Positions 57,601-64,000 of a stretch of DNA of 64,000 bases are shown here, one piece after another (within the stretch, counting starts at the first letter, position 1; each line of letters opens with the position of its first letter). Both the position numbers and the translations under genes were made by a program. The stretch lies in NCBI GenBank assembly GCA_040757295.1, contig JBFLXH010000001.1, forward strand, positions 122,205-186,204, given 5' to 3'. Origin of the DNA: JAGXSE01 sp040757295. GTDB lineage: Bacteria > Bacillota > PH28-bin88. The notes under the pieces were generated by a model. It was not told where the DNA came from. It saw nothing but the letters and a program-made list of their open reading frames with translations, and did not search any database.

Positions 57601-58491
57601 CTAATTAACTACCATGGTGCCAATGCCTTTGTCGGTAAAAACCTCTAACAGGATAGAATGGGGCTGGCGCCCGTCAATGATATGGGTAGTTTTCACACCT
57701 GCCGCAAGGGCCTTGACGCAGCATTCCACTTTGGGGATCATTCCACCCCTCAAGACCCCTGAGCTAATCAACTCTGGCACCTGTGCTGCCTGGAGGCAAG
57801 AGATTAGGGTGGACGGATCCCGAAAATCGGCAAAGATCCCTTCTACATCAGTCAGGAGCACCAGCTTATCGGCCTGCAGGGATGCCGCAACAGCTCCCGC
57901 AACATAGTCGGCGTTAATGTTATAGCTGAAACCGTCTAACCCCATGGCCACCGGAGCGATTACCGGGATATATCCTCTTTCCATAACTGTTGCAAGGATG
58001 CCCGGATTAACCTGGCTGACTTCTCCCACAAAACCCAAATCTACTTCCACCGTTTGGCCCTCATGGTTTTTTGTTAGAGCCTTTTGCCTGACAGCCTGCA
58101 AGAGACCGCCATCCTTGCCTGAAAGGCCGATGGCCTTGCCGCCTAACTGCTGGATTAACCCAACAATCTCCTTATTGACCTTTCCTACCAAGACCATCTC
58201 CACCACTTCCATGGTGACACTATCGGTTACCCGGAGGCCGTTAACGAAGGAGGATTTTATGTCCAACCGGTCGAGCATATCAGTAATCTCCGGCCCCCCG
58301 CCATGCACTAGCACCGGATGCATGCCCACCAGTTTCATTAGAATAACATCATTCATCACTGCCTGTTTCAGTTCCTGGTTAATCATGGCATGGCCGCCGT
58401 ACTTGATCACAATAGTTTTCCCATAGAATTTCTTTATGTAGGGTAAGGCCTCAACCAGAATAGCCGCTTTATCCCGGGCTGAAATCACCAA
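57601..58491 (-). CDS. argB: Acetylglutamate kinase
   Basis: This 296-residue amino-acid kinase has IVIKYGGHAMIN (phosphate loop), LVHGGGPEITDMLDRL, GLSGKDGG and NINADYVAGAVAASL. The N-terminal helix (SARDKAAILVEALPYIKKFYGKT) is the extension found in arginine-feedback-sensitive hexameric enzymes, so it is probably inhibited by arginine. GTG at 58491 follows GGGAGAGGG. It phosphorylates N-acetylglutamate, the second step after ArgJ. Confidence 0.95.
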   Translation of the reverse strand: MVISARDKAAILVEALPYIKKFYGKTIVIKYGGHAMINQELKQAVMNDVILMKLVGMHPVLVHGGGPEITDMLDRLDIKSSFVNGLRVTDSVTMEVVEMVLVGKVNKEIVGLIQQLGGKAIGLSGKDGGLLQAVRQKALTKNHEGQTVEVDLGFVGEVSQVNPGILATVMERGYIPVIAPVAMGLDGFSYNINADYVAGAVAASLQADKLVLLTDVEGIFADFRDPSTLISCLQAAQVPELISSGVLRGGMIPKVECCVKALAAGVKTTHIIDGRQPHSILLEVFTDKGIGTMVVN

Positions 58492-58519
58492 AGTTTTCCC
58501 TCTCCCTTCCGCTAGTTCC

Positions 58520-59770
58520 TTAGGTGCGGTAGTCAGCGTTAATTTTTACATAATCATAGGAGAAATCACAGGACCATACCGTAGCCTCTCCCTGGCCCTG
58601 GTGCAGGTCAACTGTGATGATAACCTCTCTTTGTTCCAGGATCTTCCTGGCTTTAACCTCATCGAAGGGAATCCCGGCCCCGTTTTTCGCCATCTGCTCG
58701 GTACCGGCAAGGCTGGAGATAGAAATATCTACCGTCAGAGGATCAAAATCTGCTCCCGAATAGCCAACTGCCGCCAAGATCCTGCCCCAGTTGGCATCAC
58801 AGCCGAAAAGGGCAGTCTTAACCAAATTGGAACAGGCCACTGCCTTTGCCGCAAGTTTAGCATCAGCTTCGGTCCTGGCTCCCCGCACCCGTACCTCTAC
58901 CAGTTTGGTGGCCCCCTCTCCGTCCTGGGCAATCATCCTGGTTAGACCAGCACAGACATGGTACAGGGCTGATTTGAACAGGTCGTAGTCTGGCCCTTCT
59001 TTCTCAATAACCGGGTTATTGGCTGCCCCGTTGGCCATAATAACTACCATATCATTTGTGGATGTATCTCCGTCTACTGTCAGCATATTAAAGGTTTTCT
59101 CGGTTACTTCAACTAAGGCCTGATGCAGAGACTGACCGGTGATGGCCGCATCGGTAGTGATGAACCCCAGCATGGTAGCCATGTTGGGATGGATCATCCC
59201 GGAGCCCTTAGCCGCGGCGCCGATGGTGACTTGCTGCCCTCCCAGTTCAATAGAGACCGCCAATTCCTTTTTGTAAGTGTCTGTTGTCATAATAGCCCTG
59301 GCCACCTGTTCGCCCCCATCGGCCGCCAGTTCTTGCACAGCCTGCCGGATGCCAGCCTCCACCCTGGCGAAGGGAAGGACTACTCCAATGACCCCGGTAG
59401 AGGCCACTGCCACTTCAGTTTCCTTAATACCCAAGAGTTCAGCGGTCAAGTCGGCCATCCGGCGGGCATCTTCATAACCCTGCTGCCCTGTACAGGCATT
59501 GGCATTTCCGCTGTTGACCACTACTGCCCTGAGGGGCCCAAAGCCTTGAGGCAGGTTCGCCTTGGTAACCCCAATGGGGGCTGCCTGAACCTTATTGACG
59601 GTGTAGACAGCTGCGCCCACCGCCGGTCGAGTCGAAAAGATTACCGCAACATCCCGCTTGCCGGGTTTTTTAACCGCCGCTTCTACTCCTGCGGCCAGAA
59701 AGCCTTGGGGCGCTGTCACCCCGCCGCCTGCAATTTCGTTAATCTTTGCATTAAACGTCCCGCTAGGCAC
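58520..59770 (-). CDS. argJ: Bifunctional ornithine acetyltransferase/acetylglutamate synthase
   Basis: This 416-residue protein self-cleaves before the Thr in HPNMATMLGF into alpha and beta chains. Other blocks: GGVTAPQGFLAAGV, VVNSGNANACTGQQGYEDA and DGDTSTNDMVV. It recycles the acetyl group from acetylornithine to glutamate and, in many organisms, also makes acetylglutamate from acetyl-CoA. No argA is present, so the bifunctional form is likely. GTG at 59770 has AGGAGG upstream. Confidence 0.95.
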   Translation of the reverse strand: MPSGTFNAKINEIAGGGVTAPQGFLAAGVEAAVKKPGKRDVAVIFSTRPAVGAAVYTVNKVQAAPIGVTKANLPQGFGPLRAVVVNSGNANACTGQQGYEDARRMADLTAELLGIKETEVAVASTGVIGVVLPFARVEAGIRQAVQELAADGGEQVARAIMTTDTYKKELAVSIELGGQQVTIGAAAKGSGMIHPNMATMLGFITTDAAITGQSLHQALVEVTEKTFNMLTVDGDTSTNDMVVIMANGAANNPVIEKEGPDYDLFKSALYHVCAGLTRMIAQDGEGATKLVEVRVRGARTEADAKLAAKAVACSNLVKTALFGCDANWGRILAAVGYSGADFDPLTVDISISSLAGTEQMAKNGAGIPFDEVKARKILEQREVIITVDLHQGQGEATVWSCDFSYDYVKINADYRT

Positions 59771-59820
59771 AGATAATAACCTCCTGTCCAGGGATTATTT
59801 CACTAACAATTGGCCCAATC

Positions 59821-60861
59821 TTACAGGTACATCCCGCAAAAATCCAAACCGGTGGTCTCCGGCAAACCTAACAATAGGTTCATGTTTTGCACCCCTTGAC
59901 CTGCCGCTCCTTTAACCAGGTTGTCAATTACAGCGGCAATCACCAACCGGTTCGTGCGCCTGTCTACGGTAAGATTCAAATGGCAGTGGTTCGAGCCGGA
60001 GACCGATTTGGTTCTTGGCCACTGGCCGTCCGGCAAGAGATGAACAAAGGGTTCACCTCTATAATGGGATTGATAAATGTCCCTGACCTCTTCGGTAGTC
60101 ACGGTTTTATTCAAGTTGGCATAAACGGTGCTTAAAATACCTCTGGTCATAGGGATTAAGTGGGGAGTAAAGGAAACCGCCACTTCTTGCCCGGCCAGTT
60201 GGCTGAGAGCCTGTTCAATTTCGGGCATATGGCGATGGCGAGCAACATTATAGGGCTGGACACTTTCATTCACCTCGGAAAAGAGGCTGCCAATGGTTGC
60301 ACTGCGGCCGGCGCCGGAGATACCGGATTTAGAATCAATCACAATGGAATCAAGCCTGATGATACCAGCGGCAAGAGCTGGTGCCAAGGCCAATATAGCG
60401 CTGGTGGGGTAACACCCCGGGTTGGCAATCAAGCTGGCATGGCGAATTTGATGGCGGTTTATTTCTGGCAAACCGTAAACAGTCTCCCTTAAAAGCTCCG
60501 GGGCCTGGTGTTCGTGTCCGTACCACTGCTGGTAGGTTACCGCCTGGTTAAACCGGAAGTCTGCGCCTAAATCCACCATTTTCTTGCCCTGTCTATGGAT
60601 CTCCAGGGCAACCGGCGCCGCATGGCCATGAGGCAATGCCACAAAAATAACATCACACCTGGAGACGACATCGGCTATTTCCGGCGCCTCACAGACAGTT
60701 ACGACATAGCCCACCAGACTTGGATAAACGTCTGCCACTGACTTTCCCTCATAACTCTGGGACGTCAAGGCCTCCAGTTTTATATCCGGATGCCGGCTGA
60801 GGATTCTGACTAATTCCAGGCCCGTGTAGCCGGTAGAACCAATTATACCGACTTTATACAA
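59821..60861 (-). CDS. argC: N-acetyl-gamma-glutamyl-phosphate reductase
   Basis: This 346-residue NADP-dependent enzyme has VGIIGSTGYTGLELVRIL, the catalytic Cys in NPGCYPTSAIL and HRHMPEIEQAL near the substrate site. It reduces acetylglutamyl phosphate to the semialdehyde. TTG at 60861 follows GGAGGA. It is the first gene of the arginine cluster and lies behind a promoter overlapped by palindromes that look like ARG boxes. Confidence 0.95.
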   Translation of the reverse strand: MYKVGIIGSTGYTGLELVRILSRHPDIKLEALTSQSYEGKSVADVYPSLVGYVVTVCEAPEIADVVSRCDVIFVALPHGHAAPVALEIHRQGKKMVDLGADFRFNQAVTYQQWYGHEHQAPELLRETVYGLPEINRHQIRHASLIANPGCYPTSAILALAPALAAGIIRLDSIVIDSKSGISGAGRSATIGSLFSEVNESVQPYNVARHRHMPEIEQALSQLAGQEVAVSFTPHLIPMTRGILSTVYANLNKTVTTEEVRDIYQSHYRGEPFVHLLPDGQWPRTKSVSGSNHCHLNLTVDRRTNRLVIAAVIDNLVKGAAGQGVQNMNLLLGLPETTGLDFCGMYL

Positions 60862-60920
60862 GAGGATTCCTCCTTGGACATGAATTTAATCCATAACAAA
60901 CTAAATAGCATTGCCTTTCA

Positions 60921-60959
60921 ATGTAATAAGTATACATTCGACTGTATAAAGATGCAATA
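60921..60959 (-). promoter_or_regulatory. argC promoter with two ARG-box-like operators
   Basis: On the minus strand TTGCAT (60957-60952) and TATACT (60934-60929) are 17 bases apart. Two ~18-bp palindrome-like boxes cover them: ATGTAATAAGTATACATT (60921-60938) and CTGTATAAAGATGCAATA (60942-60959). Tandem boxes spaced by 3 bp are the classic layout for ArgR/AhrC repression by arginine. Confidence 0.7.
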
Positions 60960-61015
60960 GGTTTTATTTTTTTCTCCTTGGACAGAATAACAAAAAAACC
61001 CGGGAGGCGAATTAG

Positions 61016-61177
61016 GTGCCAGAACGAATCTGTGACGGAACTTGTGTTCACCAGCGGGAAGGCCGGTGCCAGCTGGATCAAGACAACCTCTTCGGATTTC
61101 AGTCCTGTCCTTTAACCAGATGCAGCAACTACCATTCTAAGAAAAATCACCGGCCGCAAGACTCAATGCTGCCTTGA
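61016..61177 (+). CDS. Small cysteine-rich protein, 53 residues
   Basis: The GTG start has GGGAGG upstream at 9-base spacing. Translation: MPERICDGTCVHQREGRCQL..., then CPLTRC and a basic tail. Five Cys are arranged C-x3-C-x7-C-x15-C-x4-C, which could bind zinc or a cluster. Short proteins with C..C.....G.C.LD patterns are common in Clostridia and have no known function; similar ones are sometimes misannotated as enzymes. It lies divergently from argC in the gap before the amrS gene and is too short for usual gene calls. Confidence 0.6.
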   Translation: MPERICDGTCVHQREGRCQLDQDNLFGFQSCPLTRCSNYHSKKNHRPQDSMLP

Positions 61178-61234
61178 GGTTGCGATCCATACCCGGATCA
61201 GCTTCCGGCTGCGGAATCAATCCCCCTTGGCCCT

Positions 61235-62236
61235 TTACTGAAATAAAACCATCTGGTAACCGCAGCGGCGGCAGGTTCTTCCCTCCAAACCGGCCAGGAC
61301 AACCCGGTAGCCTTGCCGGTCAATCAGCTTGGCCTTGCAGCTGGGGCAATAGGTGTTCCTGGCCCCCGGCAGATGGGTATTCCCTAAATAAACATAGTTA
61401 AGTTTTTCCAAGGCCAGATCCCTGGCCATTTCCATGACCTTCAGGGGAGTAGGGTCTGCTGTCATCTGGTAGTTGGGGAAATAGCGGGATAAATGCAAGG
61501 GAACATCCGGCCCCAGGTTATCCGCAATCCAGCCCGTTAACCCCCTGATATCTTCTTTCCGGTCATTGAGCCCAGGGACTATCAGGGTGGTTATTTCTAC
61601 GTGACAGCCTCCTTGGGAAGCTGTCTTGGCAGTATTTAATACGGTTTTCAAGGAGCCCCCCAGGTGTTTTTTATAAAACTGGGCTGCAAATCCTTTAATG
61701 TCAATATTCATGGCATCAATGTTCTCCAACAGCTCTATTAACGGGGCTGGTTGAATCATCCCATTGGTCACCAACACGTTTTTCAAGCCCTTGGCCGCCG
61801 CCAGGACTGCAGTGTCCTTTACGAATTCATACCATACCAGTGGTTCTGAATAGGTATAGGCAATCCCCACACAGGATCCGTCTTCCTGAGCAGCTTGAGC
61901 CGCGGACACCAGGTATTCCGCTGTGATTTTTCTTCCAGGGGGGGTTCCGTGGGCAATTGACCAGTTCTGGCAAAAAGGGCAACGCAAATTACACCCAAAA
62001 GTCCCTACTGAAAGGATCTCCTTACCGGGAAAGAAGTGATAAAGGGGCTTTTTTTCAATTGGGTCCATTGCAATTGCCGTTACCAGACCATAGTTAGCAG
62101 TTAACAGGCTGCCGTCCAAATTGGTCCTCACCCGGCACTTCCCTGTTTCTCCTGTTCCAAGACGGCAGGCGTGGGGGCATAAAAGACATTTTACATGGCT
62201 GCCTTCAGTTTTTTCAAAGTATCTGGCTTTCTGCAC
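61235..62236 (-). CDS. amrS: AmmeMemoRadiSam system radical SAM enzyme (AmrS)
   Basis: This 333-residue radical SAM protein has the cluster motif CNLRCPFC (about residues 81-88), an N-terminal CLLCPHACRLGTGETGKCRVR and a C-terminal zinc-ribbon-like pair YCPSCKAKL ... CRRCGYQM. AmrS proteins are encoded with AMMECR1 and Memo homologues; the reaction of the system is not established. The GTG start follows AGGAGGG. The partner fusion gene is 27 bp upstream. Confidence 0.92.
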   Translation of the reverse strand: MQKARYFEKTEGSHVKCLLCPHACRLGTGETGKCRVRTNLDGSLLTANYGLVTAIAMDPIEKKPLYHFFPGKEILSVGTFGCNLRCPFCQNWSIAHGTPPGRKITAEYLVSAAQAAQEDGSCVGIAYTYSEPLVWYEFVKDTAVLAAAKGLKNVLVTNGMIQPAPLIELLENIDAMNIDIKGFAAQFYKKHLGGSLKTVLNTAKTASQGGCHVEITTLIVPGLNDRKEDIRGLTGWIADNLGPDVPLHLSRYFPNYQMTADPTPLKVMEMARDLALEKLNYVYLGNTHLPGARNTYCPSCKAKLIDRQGYRVVLAGLEGRTCRRCGYQMVLFQ

Positions 62237-62263
62237 TAGGTTCCCTCCTGTGCCCCGTGGGCT

Positions 62264-63670
62264 TTAGCAGTGACGGACTACCTTAAACCTTTCCAGTTCA
62301 CATTTTTCGTGGGCCCGGATCCCGGCCTTCTGCTTGGCGATCTCCACCTGTTTTTCGGCTGTGTCTACTCCTTCAAGGTCGGGCAAAAGCAACCCCGTCC
62401 TGCGCCCGCATCTGACAATTATGCCATAGACCCTGGGATCCAATTGGGCCAAGCTATCTGCCGGCTCAGGCGGCTCCAGCACATCTACCGAGTAGGTTAT
62501 CTCGGCTAACTCAGTCTCCTCCACTGGATTAAACCTTGGATCCCGGCTGCCGGCTTCCAGGGCGTTGTGAATAGTCTCTTCCGCCACATTATTACGGGTC
62601 GGTTCCACTGTACCGATGCATCCTCTTAGCTGCCCGTGCTTTTTCAGGGAAACAAATACCCCTTTAGGCACCCTGAACTCCGGCGGTACATCAGCTGGCA
62701 CAGAGATGATCCTGCCGTGTCTCAGGTATGTTTCCAAGGCCTCCCTGGCCAGCCTTACCAAAAAGGATTCCTTTCTTCTCACTTCAGCTAGTCTCTTCCT
62801 TCGCTCGTCAAAAAGACGCTGTTCCAGGCGACGCCCTTCTTCTGCCTGTCCCGGTGTAATAGCAGCTGTCAGGTAACCCACGCCAAAAGGCCCTTCGTAA
62901 CCCAAGATCTGAACTTCTGCTGCCCTCCCATCCAGTACCCCCAGCATGATAATCAGGGAAGGCAACCCACACTGGGCAGCCTTTTCCACCAATTCAGGAG
63001 ACAGGCTCACCAAACCCTCCACATCTAAGGACCGGACCAAGGCAACGACCTCCTGGTCAAACCTTTCTCCTGCAGGGGAATACCCAGCCGGGGCCCCGGG
63101 CTTCAGGCAGTGGGAAAGGTCGCCGCTGGCTAAGACAGCTACCTTGAAGGAGGATCTGGCAATGGCTTCTTTTAGTGCCACGCCGAAAGAATACAGGTCT
63201 TCTGCCGGCAGCATGCCGATGGTTAGCGGTATTACCGGCCCCTGCCACCCAGCTTTTTGCATGAAATACAGGGGTACAAGACAGCCATGGTCCAGCCTTT
63301 CGGAAACTCCATAAGTCCGGCTGAAATCTTTGTTGACCTGGGCTACCTGAATTCCCCGCTGCCGGCTTTCTTTCACCATCAAATCCACCAGGTCTAAGCA
63401 GTTCTTGTATTCCTGCCGGACTTGCGGCGCCCCGAAGGCTGCCAGGCTGCCGCTGACCACCGGCATGGTGTTGAATGCCACAGCATCACTGAACACAGGA
63501 CCATGGGGGGTTATACACAATAACACCTCAGGCTGGACAGCCACCGCCTGTTTTGCTGCCTCTTGCACCGCCCGGACTGTCGCGCTAGCCTTAAGAGCCT
63601 CAGAACCTCCGACTTCAGGCACAATGATTGGGGGGTGGGGCAAAAATCCGGCCCATATTACTTCACCCAT
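62264..63670 (-). CDS. AmmeMemoRadiSam protein, AmrB-AmrA fusion
   Basis: This 468-residue fusion has residues 1-270 as a Memo/extradiol dioxygenase-like domain (LPHPPIIVPEVGG, CITPHGPVFSDAVAF, LDHGCLVPLYFM, ASGDLSHCL as metal-site blocks). From about 295 there is an AMMECR1 domain (FVSLKKHGQLRGCIGTVEPTRNNV, ALEAGSRDPRFNPV, EITYSVDVLEPPEP). It is paired with AmrS. AAAGGAGG precedes the ATG. Fusion in one polypeptide implies a stable complex. The metabolic role is unknown. Confidence 0.92.
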   Translation of the reverse strand: MGEVIWAGFLPHPPIIVPEVGGSEALKASATVRAVQEAAKQAVAVQPEVLLCITPHGPVFSDAVAFNTMPVVSGSLAAFGAPQVRQEYKNCLDLVDLMVKESRQRGIQVAQVNKDFSRTYGVSERLDHGCLVPLYFMQKAGWQGPVIPLTIGMLPAEDLYSFGVALKEAIARSSFKVAVLASGDLSHCLKPGAPAGYSPAGERFDQEVVALVRSLDVEGLVSLSPELVEKAAQCGLPSLIIMLGVLDGRAAEVQILGYEGPFGVGYLTAAITPGQAEEGRRLEQRLFDERRKRLAEVRRKESFLVRLAREALETYLRHGRIISVPADVPPEFRVPKGVFVSLKKHGQLRGCIGTVEPTRNNVAEETIHNALEAGSRDPRFNPVEETELAEITYSVDVLEPPEPADSLAQLDPRVYGIIVRCGRRTGLLLPDLEGVDTAEKQVEIAKQKAGIRAHEKCELERFKVVRHC

Positions 63671-64000
63671 GTCATGCCTCCTTTCCGGGAAACTCTTCGG
63701 TGTTATTCCCTTGTTTAGTTTTCTATACTTATTTTAACGCCCAGATTAATAATCGTATACACCCAATCAAGAAAGGCTTGCTATCTCCTCCGGAATTTCC
63801 TATCACATAGAAAAAATAGTATACAGGTTCTAAAACCGTTAATGGCAATTAATACAGGTTAAACCGGGCAAGAAAGAAGAACGAAATCGCTTCGCGATGG
63901 CTTTAAGGGTCCACTAATAAAAGAATTAAATAAAAAAAGAAAAAGCATGCGCCTTTTGTGGTATTGTTTAATCGACTAAATAAAACAAACCAAAGGAGCA
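63671..64000 (+). other. Intergenic end of the window
   Basis: No gene is supported in the last 330 bases. A short hairpin ATCGC-ttc-GCGAT lies near 63887-63899. The sequence becomes AT-rich from 63910 and the final bases CAAAGGAGCA look like a ribosome-binding site for a plus-strand gene that begins just outside the window. Confidence 0.5.

Overview
The window looks like part of the chromosome of an anaerobic, spore-former-type Firmicute (Clostridia, in the Peptococcaceae/Desulfotomaculum/Thermincola sphere). The evidence is consistently strong AGGAGG ribosome-binding sites with frequent GTG/TTG starts, oxygen-sensitive enzymes (indolepyruvate and 2-oxoacid ferredoxin oxidoreductases, corrinoid methyltransferases with a RACo-type activator, a molybdopterin oxidoreductase with multi-cluster ferredoxins, a radical-SAM AmmeMemoRadiSam unit) and butyrate-type ptb/buk. 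No 16S, tRNA or other species marker is present, so the species is not assigned.

Layout. 1-6.7 kb: end of a glucosaminidase gene, a DUF6282 hydrolase, rmuC, a decayed IS200/IS605 element, a VapBC-type toxin-antitoxin pair, a nitroreductase and a cysteine desulfurase. 7-20.6 kb (minus strand): a COG0523 GTPase with an unknown partner, an ABC importer with two ATPases, two permeases and one Tat-type lipoprotein, a three-part methyltransferase system (UroD-like methyltransferase, corrinoid protein, methyltetrahydrofolate methyltransferase), a RACo-like activator, a DUF1638 protein, a new 48-residue ORF and a CBS/PAS sigma-54 activator. 21-25.5 kb (plus strand): two four-cluster ferredoxins, an FAD oxidoreductase and a molybdopterin oxidoreductase. 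Three near-perfect sigma-54 (-24/-12) promoters flank the activator and serve the two minus-strand methyltransferase units and the plus-strand redox unit. I read this as one regulon that imports a methylated compound, demethylates it to methyl-tetrahydrofolate and handles the product or the electrons through the Mo enzyme. The substrate is unknown and this is the best candidate for an undescribed system.

25.7-42.6 kb: ptb-buk, a PAS/GAF/GGDEF protein, an isolated Cas6, an Orn/Lys/Arg decarboxylase, two small membrane proteins, then aryl-acid metabolism: iorAB, a phenylacetate-CoA ligase, a sodium/solute symporter, a family III CoA-transferase and a three-subunit 2-oxoacid:ferredoxin oxidoreductase. 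42.8-44.6 kb holds one chemoreceptor gene. 45-61 kb is a nearly complete arginine cluster read right to left: argC, argJ, argB, argD, carA, carB, argF, an ACT protein, argG, an acetyltransferase, two nitrilase-type genes and argH, behind a promoter overlapped by two ARG-box-like palindromes. 61-63.7 kb holds a cysteine-rich small ORF and the AmrS / AmrB-AmrA pair.

The window is studded with small non-autonomous repeats. A ~106-bp double-hairpin, TA-flanked element is present in five full and two partial copies. A second, multi-hairpin repeat hosts one of these copies, and its empty counterpart lies at 44.6 kb, so the exact insertion and TA duplication can be read. These repeats have altered genes: one supplies the last ~15 codons of ptb, one overlaps the start of the GGDEF gene and one splits the transposase remnant.
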